A DNA stretch of 64,000 bases, taken from contig NZ_BMRF01000033.1 of the NCBI RefSeq assembly GCF_014648495.1, positions 1-64,000 of the forward strand. The letters run 5' to 3'. A program made the translations under genes and the position numbers. Source of the DNA: Actinomadura cremea. Lineage in GTDB: Bacteria; Actinomycetota; Actinomycetes; Streptosporangiales; Streptosporangiaceae. The stretch's first letter is position 1; the number at the start of each line of letters is the position of its first letter. Under the pieces are notes generated by a model, which saw only the letters and a list, made by a program, of their open reading frames with translations, was not told the DNA's origin and made no database searches. Shown here one piece after another: positions 50,845 through 59,496 of this stretch.

Positions 50845-51999
50845 GTGAAACTGGATCTGATGTACGAGTTCCAGCCGAAGCCCGGCCCCTATGCGGAGCC
50901 CTTCCCCGAAGGTCAGAAACGCGCGGAGCGGCAGATCTACACGGAGGCGTTCGAGCAGATCAAACTCGCGGACCGCCTCGGATTCCAGACCGTCTGGGCC
51001 GTCGAGCACCATTTCCGCGAAGGCCGGTCCGCGTGCCCGAGCAACGAGACCGTCCTCGGCGCGCTGTCCCAGATCACCGAGAACATCCGGCTCGGTTTCG
51101 GCGTGGTGCTGCTCCCGTCCGGTTTCCAGCACCCGGTGCGCGTCGCCGAGAAGGTCGCGACCGTGGACGTGCTGAGCGGCGGCCGTGTCGAATGGGGGTC
51201 GGGACGGTCGACGCCCAACGAGCAGCTCGCGTTCGGCGTCCCCGCCGACGACCGTTCGCGCGACATGTGGCGCGAGGCCTTCGAGTTCGTCATCGAGGCG
51301 TGGGGCAGGGAGCGGATGGCGTGGACGTCGGAGACCATCGACTTCCCCGAGCGCTTCATCACCCCGCGCCCGTACCAGTCCCCGCACCCGCCCGCCTGGC
51401 TGGCCGCCGCGAGCCCGACGTCCGCCTACAACGCCGGGAAGCTCGGCCTCGGCCTCCTGTCGTTCGCGCTCATGCAGCCGGTCGAGAAGATGGCGGAGGC
51501 GATCGCGACCTACCGCCGGGGCCAGGCCGACTGCGTGCGTCCGCTTCCCGGGTTCAAGAACGACCGCGTCGGTGCGTACACCCTCGTGCACTGCACGGAC
51601 GACCCCGAGGAGGCCGAGCGGTACGGGCTCTGGGAGTCGGTCAAGTGGTGGTACCAGAACCTCGCCGAGTTCATGCTCGAATGGGAGATGGCCCACCTGC
51701 CGGAGGAGGAGAAGCAGAAGGCGTTCCCACTCCTGGAGCCGACGATCAGGGGCGACATCGACCTCGCCCGCTACACCGAGCAGGACATGATCATCGTGGG
51801 GACGCCCGAGGAGTGCCTCCGCAAGATCCTCCGGTACGAGGAGGCGGGCGTCGACCAGCTGCTGTGCTACTCCCAGTTCGGGGCTCTGCCCCACGAGAAG
51901 GTGATGCGCAGCATCGAGCTGCTCGGCACCGAGGTCCTTCCCGAGCTGGAGAAGCGCGGCCATCGCGTGGACTACGACGCCCTGTTCGAGGGCGCGTGA
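50845..51999 (+). CDS. LLM-class flavin-dependent monooxygenase (bacterial luciferase-like)
   Basis: A 384-residue luciferase-fold TIM barrel. It has LGFQTVWAVEHHFREG (the luciferase-type EHH motif), NIRLGFGVVLLPSGFQHPVRVAEKVATVDVLSGGRVEWGSGRS and HPPAWLAAASPTSAYNAGKLG. Unlike the two F420-type LLM proteins upstream, the EHHF motif and the adjacent flavin reductase favour FMNH2 use. Likely substrates are alkanals, ketones or esters; not determinable here. It is convergent with the IclR gene. Confidence 0.9.
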   Translation: MKLDLMYEFQPKPGPYAEPFPEGQKRAERQIYTEAFEQIKLADRLGFQTVWAVEHHFREGRSACPSNETVLGALSQITENIRLGFGVVLLPSGFQHPVRVAEKVATVDVLSGGRVEWGSGRSTPNEQLAFGVPADDRSRDMWREAFEFVIEAWGRERMAWTSETIDFPERFITPRPYQSPHPPAWLAAASPTSAYNAGKLGLGLLSFALMQPVEKMAEAIATYRRGQADCVRPLPGFKNDRVGAYTLVHCTDDPEEAERYGLWESVKWWYQNLAEFMLEWEMAHLPEEEKQKAFPLLEPTIRGDIDLARYTEQDMIIVGTPEECLRKILRYEEAGVDQLLCYSQFGALPHEKVMRSIELLGTEVLPELEKRGHRVDYDALFEGA

Positions 52000-52059
52000 C
52001 GGTGGGCGCGACCCGGCGCCGGCGGGCCGCGTCCGGACGCGGCGCCGTGCCGTCGTCCG

Positions 52060-52941
52060 TCAGCCCCGAAGCCTGCCGCGGGTCTGCTTGGTGACGACGG
52101 TGGCGCAGGCCCTGACCCGCTCACCGATGTCGGTGACCTCCCGCCCGGTCAGGCCGGGGGAGAAGCCGCTCGCGGTGATGGCGACGAAAACGCGGCCGTC
52201 GGCGTCGAACACCGGTGCCGAGGCCATCCCGAGTTCGTACTCCCTTTCCGGTTCGACATGGGGCAGGTCGTAGTCGTCGTGAAGCGAGATCGTCTCCATC
52301 AGCGCCTCCCGGCCGCCCGCGTCCGGCGTACCGGAACCGGCGGGCGCGGTCCGCGGCGCGGCGGGCGTCCGGCCCATCGCCCCGATCCGTCCCAGCGCGT
52401 ACCCGCGGTCGCGGACGGTCGCCAGCGCGACCTCGACCCGGTCGCGGTCGAGGTCGACCGGGGCGCGGCCGAGCCAGGCCTCGACCTCGCCGGGGTGCGC
52501 CCAGGCCATGAAGACCAGGCCGAGCGGCGGGACGAGCGGCACCCGCTCGCCCTCGCGGAACCCGGGCCCGTACCGCGAGCCCGGTCCGCCCACGGAGACG
52601 AACACGATGTCCACGGGAGTGGCCGCCGTGACGACCACGTCGGCGTCGAGCTCGGCGGCGAGCCCGCCGATCCGCTCGGTGGCGGCGCGGATCGCCGGAT
52701 GCTGGTCGAGCGCGGCCATCCCCGCGCTGACCAGCGCCGGTCCGAGACCGTAGGTCCGCCGGACCGGATGCCGGCCGAGGTAGCCGCTCTCCTCCAGGAC
52801 GGCGAGGACCGCGTGCGCGGAGCCGAGGCTCATGCCGGTGCGCCGCGCGAGGTCGGAGATCGTGAACTGCTCGCCGCGGTGCGTGACGAGCAGATCGATG
52901 ATCTTCAATGCCCGTTCGGCGGCGGGCGCCGGTCGTGCCAT
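52060..52941 (-). CDS. IclR-family transcriptional regulator
   Basis: A 293-residue regulator. N-terminal winged helix (about 8-70: RALKIIDLLVTHRG, FTISDLARRTGMSLGSAHAVLAVLEESGYL) and a C-terminal GAF-like effector domain with MASAPVFDADGRVFVAITASG. ATG at 52941 has GAGAGG upstream. It stands between two gene sets that both carry the TATTGCGAAA element, so it probably controls both. Confidence 0.92.
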   Translation of the reverse strand: MARPAPAAERALKIIDLLVTHRGEQFTISDLARRTGMSLGSAHAVLAVLEESGYLGRHPVRRTYGLGPALVSAGMAALDQHPAIRAATERIGGLAAELDADVVVTAATPVDIVFVSVGGPGSRYGPGFREGERVPLVPPLGLVFMAWAHPGEVEAWLGRAPVDLDRDRVEVALATVRDRGYALGRIGAMGRTPAAPRTAPAGSGTPDAGGREALMETISLHDDYDLPHVEPEREYELGMASAPVFDADGRVFVAITASGFSPGLTGREVTDIGERVRACATVVTKQTRGRLRG

Positions 52942-53028
52942 CCGCGTTCCTCTCGGTTCGGACGCGTCCGCCCGCTGTTGGGCGGCCGCTGTGCAACGTA
53001 CCGCACCCGCCTCCGGCCAGTATCCGCC

Positions 53029-53047
53029 TATTGCGAAAAACTTTTCC
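53029..53047. promoter_or_regulatory. Operator-like site in the IclR/SDR divergent region
   Basis: TATTGCGAAA (53029-53038) repeats the ten bases found at 50279. GAAAA (53035-53039) and TTTTC (53042-53046) form a short inverted repeat. It lies 33 bp before the SDR start and 88 bp from the IclR start, fitting divergent control by IclR. Confidence 0.55.
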
Positions 53048-53079
53048 TGTGAACGAAAGCAAGGAGCCGACGGAGAACC

Positions 53080-53883
53080 ATGCACACCGAGCTTGAACGG
53101 GCCTTCGACCTCACCGGGCGGACGGCCGTCGTCACGGGGGCGGCCGGCGGCATCGGCCGCCAGACCTGCATCACGTTCGCCCAGGCCGGGGCCGACATCG
53201 TGCTGACCGACGTCGCCGAACCCGCCCTCCGGGAGACGGCCGGCGCGGTCCGCGAGCTCGGTCGCACGGCGACGGTCGTCCCGGCCGACGTCACCGACCG
53301 GACGGCGGTCGACGGCCTGGCCCTGGCCGCCCTGGACGGCCACGGGCGGATCGACGTCTGGGCCAACGTCGCCGGGGTCATCCGCTACGGGGCCGTCGTC
53401 GACGTCGGGGAGGAGGACCTCGACCTCGTCTTCGACATCAACGTCAAGGGCACCTACTGGGGATGTGCCGCGGCGGCCCGCGCCATGACGCCCCGGGGCG
53501 CGGGCTCGATCATCAACGTCGCGTCCACCGGGATGGACTCGGCGTCTCCCGGGATCTCCTGCTACGCGATGAGCAAGGCGGCGGTGGCGACGCTGACCCG
53601 CACGCTCGCCGCCGAGGTCGGCCGGGACGGGGTCCGCGTCAACACCGTCGCGCCCGGCTGGGTCCCGACCGGCATGACGGCGCGGTACTGGACGGACGAC
53701 GACGGCACCGTCGACGAGGCGAGACGCGAGCAGATCCGCGCCGACCGGGCGTCGCGCGCCCCGCTCGGAACGGTCGGTGAGCCGGCGGACATCGCCTGGG
53801 CGATGCTCTACCTCGCGGCGGACGCCTCACGGTTCGTCACCGGGCAGGTCCTGCGAGCGAACGGAGGCGTCTCCATGGCCTGA
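53080..53883 (+). CDS. SDR-family oxidoreductase
   Basis: A 267-residue SDR: VVTGAAGGIGRQT, VLTDVAEPA (acidic, NAD-type), VWANVAGV (variant of NNAG), INVASTGMDSASPGISCYAMSKAAV (Ser and YxxxK) and GQVLRANGGVSMA. It is first of a three-gene coupled set with a second SDR and an esterase. It is likely to oxidise a secondary alcohol or hydroxyacyl substrate. Confidence 0.9.
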   Translation: MHTELERAFDLTGRTAVVTGAAGGIGRQTCITFAQAGADIVLTDVAEPALRETAGAVRELGRTATVVPADVTDRTAVDGLALAALDGHGRIDVWANVAGVIRYGAVVDVGEEDLDLVFDINVKGTYWGCAAAARAMTPRGAGSIINVASTGMDSASPGISCYAMSKAAVATLTRTLAAEVGRDGVRVNTVAPGWVPTGMTARYWTDDDGTVDEARREQIRADRASRAPLGTVGEPADIAWAMLYLAADASRFVTGQVLRANGGVSMA

Positions 53884-53938
53884 CCGGGCGAGGGGACGCG
53901 CAACGACCGGCAGCCGACGTGCGGAAGGCGGGCAGACC

Positions 53939-54742
53939 ATGACGACCACCGACCGGAGTCCGGTCCCGGAATACCAGCGGCTCCTGCGGCTCGACGGCCG
54001 GAACCTCGTCGTCGTCGGCGCGGGGCAGGGGATGGGACGGCAGGCGAGCCACGCGCTCGCCCAGTGCGGGGCGCGCGTGCTGTGCGCCGACATCGACGCC
54101 GAGCGCGCCCGCGAGATCGCCGCGGAGGTCGACGGCGTCCCGTGGGTCGGCGACGTGACCCGCGCGGACGAGGTCGTCCGGCTGGTCGAGGAGGGCTCGG
54201 CCGCGGTCGGCGGGCCGCTCGGCGGCTTCGTCGACATCGTCGGGCTGGCCGAGTGGGTCGGGGCGCTCGAGATGGAGGAGAGCACCTGGGACGCGCAGTT
54301 CGACATCTGCCTCCGCCATGCCTACCTGCTCGGCCGGCACGTCGGTCGGCACATGGTCGACACCGGCACGCGGGGGACGATGGTCTTCATCGCCTCGGTG
54401 CACGGCCTGACGGCGTCGGTGCGCCACGGCGCCTACGGGGCGGCCAAGGCCGGCCTCATCTCCTGGGTGCGGACGCTCGGCGAGGAGCTCGGCCCCCACG
54501 GCGTCCGGGTCAACGCCGTCGCGCCGGGCTCCATCCTGACGCCGCGCCTCATGGCGGCGTATCCGGACCGGTCGGCCGGTGAGCGGCCCGCGGTTCCGAC
54601 CCCGCTGGGGAAGAACGGCCGGCCCTTCAACATCGCCTCGGCCGCGCTGTTCCTGACCAGCGGACTCTCCGAGTTCATGACCGGCCAGACGATCGTGGTC
54701 GACGGCGGCGTCACGATCAAAGACCCCTACATCGCGCTGTGA
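53939..54742 (+). CDS. SDR-family oxidoreductase
   Basis: A 267-residue SDR: VVVGAGQGMGRQ (variant of TGxxxGxG), VLCADIDAERA, VFIASVHGLTASVRHGAYGAAKAGL (Ser and YxxxK), GQTIVVDGGVTIKDPYIAL. The NNAG motif is replaced by VDIVGLAEW. ATG at 53939 with GGAAGG upstream. It is coupled to the esterase by a GTGA overlap. Although adjacent to the SDR at 53080, it is only distantly similar. Confidence 0.88.
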   Translation: MTTTDRSPVPEYQRLLRLDGRNLVVVGAGQGMGRQASHALAQCGARVLCADIDAERAREIAAEVDGVPWVGDVTRADEVVRLVEEGSAAVGGPLGGFVDIVGLAEWVGALEMEESTWDAQFDICLRHAYLLGRHVGRHMVDTGTRGTMVFIASVHGLTASVRHGAYGAAKAGLISWVRTLGEELGPHGVRVNAVAPGSILTPRLMAAYPDRSAGERPAVPTPLGKNGRPFNIASAALFLTSGLSEFMTGQTIVVDGGVTIKDPYIAL

Positions 54743-55611
54743 GCGCCGACCCGGCCGCCCGGTCGCTGCCGGAGCCGCGCCGCTCCACGATGGCGACGCC
54801 CGCCGACCTCGCCGCCCGCCGCGCGGCCGCGGGAACCGCGCCCCGGCCGGCGGTCCCCGGCGTCGAGGTCCGCGACACCCGGTACGGGGACGTGCCCTGT
54901 GTCGTCTGCGATCCGCCCCGGCCGCGGGGCGTCCTGGCGTACTTCCACGGAGGCGGCTACCGGCTGGGCTCGGCCGCCGTGTTCGCGCCCTTCGCCGCGC
55001 GGCTCGCCGCCGCCACGGGCTCCCGCGTCGTCGCCGCCGACTACCGGCTCGCGCCGGAGCACCCCTTCCCGGCCGCCCTGCACGACGCGATGACCGTGCA
55101 CGAACGGATCCTCGCCGAGAGCGGACGTCCCCCGGTCGCCGTCGGCGACTCGGCGGGCGGCGGCCTGGCCGCCGCGCTGGTGGTCGCGTGCGCCCGGACG
55201 GCGATCGCCGCTCCGCGCGCGCTCGTCCTGGCGTCGGCATGGCTCGACCTGCGCTGCGGCGCGGACAGTTACACCTCGCGGGCCGCCTCCGACCGGCTGT
55301 TCTCGCACGCCGCCGCCCGGCAGGCGGCCGGACAGTACCTCCAGGGGCACGACCCCGGCGACCCGCTCGCGTCACCGCTGCTGTCCGACCCCGCCGCGTT
55401 CCCGCCGACGCTCCTGCTCGCGAGCGCCGACGAGGTCCTGCTCGACGACACCCTCGCCATGGCGGCCGCCCTCGCGCGGGCCCGGGTGCCGACCGTGACC
55501 CGCGTCGAACGGGACGTGCCGCACGCCTGGCCCGCGATCGCCCCCGACCGGACGGAGTCGGCGGCGGCGCTGGAGACCATCGCCCGGTTCATCGACCAGG
55601 AGGGGAGATGA
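54739..55611 (+). CDS. Alpha/beta hydrolase, HSL-family esterase
   Basis: A 290-residue cytoplasmic esterase of the hormone-sensitive lipase family: oxyanion motif YFHGGGYRLGS, DYRLAPEHPFPAAL, nucleophile Ser in VAVGDSAGGGLA, catalytic Asp in LLASADEVLLDD and His in VPHAWPAIAP. GTG at 54739 overlaps the SDR stop. With the LLM monooxygenase nearby it could hydrolyse an ester formed by Baeyer-Villiger-type oxidation; inference only. Confidence 0.9.
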   Translation: MSADPAARSLPEPRRSTMATPADLAARRAAAGTAPRPAVPGVEVRDTRYGDVPCVVCDPPRPRGVLAYFHGGGYRLGSAAVFAPFAARLAAATGSRVVAADYRLAPEHPFPAALHDAMTVHERILAESGRPPVAVGDSAGGGLAAALVVACARTAIAAPRALVLASAWLDLRCGADSYTSRAASDRLFSHAAARQAAGQYLQGHDPGDPLASPLLSDPAAFPPTLLLASADEVLLDDTLAMAAALARARVPTVTRVERDVPHAWPAIAPDRTESAAALETIARFIDQEGR

Positions 55612-55811
55612 CGAACGAGGGACGGCTCGCCGGCGAGGTCGCGCTGGTGACGGGGGCCGCACGCGGCATCGGACGGGCCGCGGGCGGCCCGGTTCGCCGC
55701 CGAGGGCGCGCGCGTCGTCGTGGCCGACATCGACCTGGCGCGGCCTTCGTGATCGATGGGGGCCACCTGGCGGGCCCGTGGCGCGAGGACTACGCGAACA
55801 CCGGACGGTGA
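55608..55811 (+). pseudogene. SDR gene remnant with large internal deletion
   Basis: Starts ATG 55608, coupled to the esterase stop (ATGA), and opens like a normal SDR (EVALVTGAARGIGRAA). A frameshift follows: the next SDR residues (ARFAAEGARVVVADIDLA) are in another frame. Then the sequence jumps to an SDR C-terminus (AFVIDGGHLAGPWREDY). About 180 residues including the YxxxK site are missing. It cannot be an active SDR. Confidence 0.8.
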
Positions 55812-55961
55812 CGAGCACGATCCTGCGCACTTGCGCGACGGCCGAACTGCGCAGGTTCGAAGAAGCCCTTTCACATCGGTGCTGCAAAGGTGAAGGAGTT
55901 CTCTCGTGCGTTCGCGGCACACCGCCGGCGGACCGCCATCGCAGTGTGGAAGGGACCAGTC

Positions 55962-56537
55962 ATGGGAGGCACAAGCGGACGGACCGGCCTGCTCACTCCA
56001 CTCAACACCCGAGGTCACAAGGCCGCCGTCATGACTTTCGTGGTCATCGTGGTGGCGCACTGGGGCGAGCACGTGGTGCAGGCGATCCAGATCTGGGTTC
56101 TCGGCTGGCCGGTGCCCGAAGCCCGGGGCATTCTCGGAATGCCGTTCCCCTGGCTGATCGAGTCGGAATGGCTCCATTACGGGTACGCCCTGGTGATGCT
56201 GGTCGGCCTGATCATTCTGCGGCCGGGCTTCACCGGCCGGTCACGGAACTGGTGGACGCTGGCGCTGGCGATCCAGTTCTGGCACCACATCGAGCACCTG
56301 ATCCTGCTGATCCAGGCCATCAGCGACGCGAACCTGGGCGGGCGAGCGGCCCCGACCAGCATCATCCAGCTGCTCATTCCCCGCGTCGAGCTGCACCTCT
56401 TCTACAACGCCGTCGTCACCGCGCCGATGGTCGTGGCCATGCTGGTCCACCGGCGCCCGCGGCCGGACGAGCGCGCCGAGATGGACTGCGGGTGCGCGGT
56501 CACGCCGGAGCTGAGGGAACGGCCGGTCGGCGTATGA
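55962..56537 (+). CDS. Integral membrane protein with conserved histidine clusters, unknown function
   Basis: 191 residues with about five hydrophobic segments. Histidines cluster at membrane edges: VVAHWGEHVVQAIQIW, WLHYGYALVML, IQFWHHIEHLILLIQ and VELHLFYNAV. Such HxxEH/HHxEH pairs could bind a metal or haem, as in membrane di-iron or cytochrome-like proteins, but I do not recognise the family. ATG at 55962 has GGAAGGGA upstream. The next gene overlaps its stop (ATGA), so the two membrane proteins are probably functional partners. Confidence 0.75.
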   Translation: MGGTSGRTGLLTPLNTRGHKAAVMTFVVIVVAHWGEHVVQAIQIWVLGWPVPEARGILGMPFPWLIESEWLHYGYALVMLVGLIILRPGFTGRSRNWWTLALAIQFWHHIEHLILLIQAISDANLGGRAAPTSIIQLLIPRVELHLFYNAVVTAPMVVAMLVHRRPRPDERAEMDCGCAVTPELRERPVGV

Positions 56538-57049
56538 CGTCGCGACCGTCCGCCTTCGACGTCATGCTGATCATCGCGGGCGTCCTGCTCCTGGCGCTGG
56601 TGCTCCCGGGCGTTCCCCAGGTCGTCCGGGCGGCGCGGGCGGACGCCGGCGTCCACGGGACCTTCGTCGCGGAGAGCCGCAGCTGCACCAGCCACCCCGG
56701 GCACACCGCCTGCAGTTGGCGGGGGCGCTTCCGGTCCTGGGACGGGACGATCGACCGGCACGACGTCTACCTCTACGGGGACGGGCCCGGCCTGCGAACG
56801 GGCACCCGGGCGGAGGCCAGGGACATCGGCCGCGCCGGGCACGTCTACCTGATGGCGGGCAGCCGCGAGTGGATCCTCTCGGTGCTGCTCGCCCTCGGCG
56901 GCCTCGGCCTGATCCGCCGGGGATCCCGGCCGCTGTGGGCCGCCGCAGGTCACCGCCGGCGGCGGGGCCAGGCCGGACGCGAAAGGTCGATCCGCTCCGG
57001 GGCCCGCGCCGACGCGTCCTGGGACGGCCGTCCCGACCCGGACCTGTGA
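56534..57049 (+). CDS. Hypothetical two-helix membrane protein
   Basis: 171 residues. Helix 1 (MLIIAGVLLLALVLPGVPQVV) is followed by an extracytoplasmic region containing two Cys (SRSCTSHPGHTACSWRGRF) that could form a disulphide, then helix 2 (WILSVLLALGGLGLI) and a basic tail. Coupled to the histidine-rich membrane protein upstream. Function unknown. Confidence 0.65.
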   Translation: MTSRPSAFDVMLIIAGVLLLALVLPGVPQVVRAARADAGVHGTFVAESRSCTSHPGHTACSWRGRFRSWDGTIDRHDVYLYGDGPGLRTGTRAEARDIGRAGHVYLMAGSREWILSVLLALGGLGLIRRGSRPLWAAAGHRRRRGQAGRERSIRSGARADASWDGRPDPDL

Positions 57050-57190
57050 GCGGCCGCTTCGGGGCGTGAGACCGGAGGCCCCGCCCATCCGCCGCACGCC
57101 TCGGCGGCATCGACGAAACGCGGGTCGCCCCGCCGCCGGACGGTTACGATCAGCGGGTTCGTCGGCCGGAGAACGACCCGAGGAGTGCTG

Positions 57191-57781
57191 GTGGCCACGG
57201 TTAACGTCGAGATGTCGATGTCGCTGGACGGGTTCATCGCCGATCGTGACGGCAAGGTGGGGCCGCTCTTCGACTGGTACGGGAACGGCCCGGTCAAGGT
57301 TCCCGCGCGCGCAGGGAACTCCGTCTTCGAACTGTCCGAGGCAAGCGCCCGGCACTTGGCGGACGACTTCGCGGCCGTCGGCGCGGCCGTCGCGGGCCGG
57401 CGCACGTTCGACATCACCGACGGGTTCGCCGACGGCCATCCCTACGGTGTGCCGGTCTTCGTGGTGACCCACGCGGAGCCCGCGGGATGGCGGGGGGACC
57501 CGTCCATCACCATCGTCACGGACGGCGTCGAGAGCGCCGTGCGCCGAGCCTGCGAGGCCGCGGGCGACAAGGTGGTCACCGTCACCGCGGCCGACGTCGC
57601 GCGGCAGTGCCTGGAACTCGGACTGATCGACGTCGTCCGGATCAACCTGGTTCCGGTCCTGCTGGGGGACGGCATCCGCCTCTTCGACGAGCTCGCCGGG
57701 GTGCCGATCGAACTGGAGGACCCGGAGGTCGTCCAGGGCACCCGCGTGACCCACCTCTACTACCGGGTGAAGCGGTCCTGA
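57191..57781 (+). CDS. RibD C-terminal/dihydrofolate reductase-like protein
   Basis: 196 residues of the DHFR/RibD_C fold: VNVEMSMSLDGFIADRDGKVG (N-terminal strand), AVAGRRTFDITDGF, VFVVTHAEP, KVVTVTAADVARQCLELGLIDVVRINLVPVLLGDG. Actinomycetes have many stand-alone copies, mostly of unknown substrate; NADPH- or F420-dependent reduction is assumed. GTG at 57191 follows AGGAG at good spacing. Confidence 0.87.
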   Translation: MATVNVEMSMSLDGFIADRDGKVGPLFDWYGNGPVKVPARAGNSVFELSEASARHLADDFAAVGAAVAGRRTFDITDGFADGHPYGVPVFVVTHAEPAGWRGDPSITIVTDGVESAVRRACEAAGDKVVTVTAADVARQCLELGLIDVVRINLVPVLLGDGIRLFDELAGVPIELEDPEVVQGTRVTHLYYRVKRS

Positions 57782-57799
57782 CCCTTCCGCACACTGATC

Positions 57800-57848
57800 C
57801 GCCGATATGCTCGATACCGCTCAGCGGTATCGAGCATATCGGCGTTTT
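57800..57848 (+). terminator. Rho-independent terminator with perfect 22-bp arms
   Basis: Arms 57800-57821 and 57823-57844 are perfectly complementary (core GATATGCTCGATACCGCT and its complement), followed by TTTT (57845-57848). It starts 19 bp after the RibD-like stop. This is the only hairpin in the window with a clear T-run. Confidence 0.88.
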
Positions 57849-58189
57849 CAATGATCATTGTGGAAGTCTGACAACGGCAGGCGAAGGTCGCGGTCAAGAT
57901 ACTCGGGCGCAATGCGCGTTCCGTCGGAAAGGCGCGAAAAGCATTCTGGAAGAAGTCGATCGAGTCAGGAGGTGTCATAGTCGTTGAGTGTGGCGCGTTT
58001 CGATTTCTCGAGAGGTTCGAGCGTTACCGTCACGCCCAGCGAAGGGAAATGGCATGCATGACGCGGGTAGGCCCGGACGGCGGCCCGCCGCCGACGGCGT
58101 GACCTGTTCCGGGTTCTTCGTCGGCCCGGGACCGGCCGCTCCGCCGACCGCTCCGCCGTCCGATCTGGCGGCCCGCGCCTCCTGATCCC
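57849..58189. other. Non-coding gap before the antiporter, with a 12-bp palindrome
   Basis: CAATGATCATTG (57849-57860) is a perfect palindrome directly after the terminator. The rest is lower in GC than the window. A strong AGGAGGTG (57967-57974) precedes only a 25-codon TTG-initiated frame (57984-58061) with no recognisable content. No other gene is supported. Confidence 0.45.
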
Positions 58190-59488
58190 ATGTTCGAATC
58201 GATGGCCACCGCCGACGACATGAAGTTCGCGTTCCTGTTCGTCGGGATCTCGGTGGTGCTCCTGACGGGCCTGCTGTTCGGCAGGATCGCCCGGTCGGTC
58301 CGGCAGCCCATCGTGATCGGCGAGATCGCGGCGGGCATCGTGCTCGGCCCGAGCGTGCTCGGTCTCCTTCCGGGCGATCCGACCCAGCGCGTCTTCCCCA
58401 CCGACGTCCGGCCGCTGCTGTCGGCCGTCTCCCAGGTCGGGCTCGTCCTGTTCATGTTCCTGGTCGGGTGGGAGTTCGAGAAGCGGCTGGTCAAGGGAAA
58501 CGTCGGAATGGCGGCGAGCATCTCGCTGACGTCCGTCGCGCTCACCTTCGGACTCGGCGTCGCCTGCGCGTCGGTGCTCTATGACGACCACGACACGGTG
58601 GCGGGACAGCACGTCTCGTTCGTCGCGTTCGCGGCCTTCATGGGCACGGCGCTGTCGGTCACGGCCTTCCCCGTCCTGGCCCGGATCCTCAGCGACCACG
58701 GACTGACCGAAACGAAGGTGGGGACGCTCGCCCTCGCGAGCGCCGCCGTGGACGACGTGCTGGCGTGGTTCCTGCTCGCCTACGTCTCGGCCCTGGTCAC
58801 CTCCGGCGGCGACCCCGCGGACCTCGCCACCATCGTGCTGCGGAGCGCCGTCTACATCGCACTGATGTTCCTGGTGGTCCGGCCGCTGCTGAACAGGCTG
58901 ATGTGGCGGTTCGCCGGCAAGGAACTCTGGCGATCACTGCTCGCGCTGCTGTGCGCGGGCGCGTTGATGTCGGCCTTCGCGACCACCTGGATCGGTATCC
59001 ACGCCATCTTCGGCGCGTTCCTGTTCGGGTTCGTCACCCCGCGCGAGCCGGCGCACCTGCTGGCCCAGCACATCCGGGATCCGCTCGAGCACATCAGCCT
59101 GATCCTGTTGCCGGCGTTCTTCATCGTCACCGGACTGGGCGTCGACATCAGCGCCCTGACCGGTGCGCAGTACGCCGAACTGGGACTGATCCTGCTGGTC
59201 GCCTGTACCGGCAAGGTCGTCGGCGCGCTGGCGCCCGCCCGGCTGGCCGGGATGCCCTGGCGCGAGGCCGGGACGCTCGGCCTGCTCATGAACACCCGGG
59301 GACTGACCGAACTGATCATCCTCAACGCGGCGGTCGGGCTGGGCGTCCTGGACGACCGGCTGTTCACCATGATGGTGATCATGGCGCTGGTCACGACCGC
59401 GATGGCGGGACCGCTGCTTCCCCGCGGAGATGCCCTGAGGCGATTGCAGGTGGGCCGCAGACGCGAGTTCGCCGAGACCGGCGGCTGA
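58190..59488 (+). CDS. CPA2-type cation:proton antiporter (KefB/Na+-H+ exchanger)
   Basis: A 432-residue membrane antiporter with about 12 helices: VIGEIAAGIVLGPSVLGLLPG (helix 2), GLVLFMFLVGWEF (conserved in the CPA2 family), FMGTALSVTAFPVLARIL, LASAAVDDVLAWFLLAYV with the paired Asp residues of the ion site, and GLLMNTRGLTELIILN. No C-terminal TrkA-N domain. It exchanges K+ or Na+ for protons. Ribosome site is weak; ATG at 58190 or 58202. Confidence 0.93.
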   Translation: MFESMATADDMKFAFLFVGISVVLLTGLLFGRIARSVRQPIVIGEIAAGIVLGPSVLGLLPGDPTQRVFPTDVRPLLSAVSQVGLVLFMFLVGWEFEKRLVKGNVGMAASISLTSVALTFGLGVACASVLYDDHDTVAGQHVSFVAFAAFMGTALSVTAFPVLARILSDHGLTETKVGTLALASAAVDDVLAWFLLAYVSALVTSGGDPADLATIVLRSAVYIALMFLVVRPLLNRLMWRFAGKELWRSLLALLCAGALMSAFATTWIGIHAIFGAFLFGFVTPREPAHLLAQHIRDPLEHISLILLPAFFIVTGLGVDISALTGAQYAELGLILLVACTGKVVGALAPARLAGMPWREAGTLGLLMNTRGLTELIILNAAVGLGVLDDRLFTMMVIMALVTTAMAGPLLPRGDALRRLQVGRRREFAETGG

Positions 59489-59496
59489 CCGCGCGC

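Noticed and set aside
57984-58061. A 25-codon frame after a perfect AGGAGGTG, considered as a small peptide or RiPP precursor
   Set aside because: TTG start, no recognisable leader/core pattern and no modification enzymes nearby; kept only as a note in the gap description.
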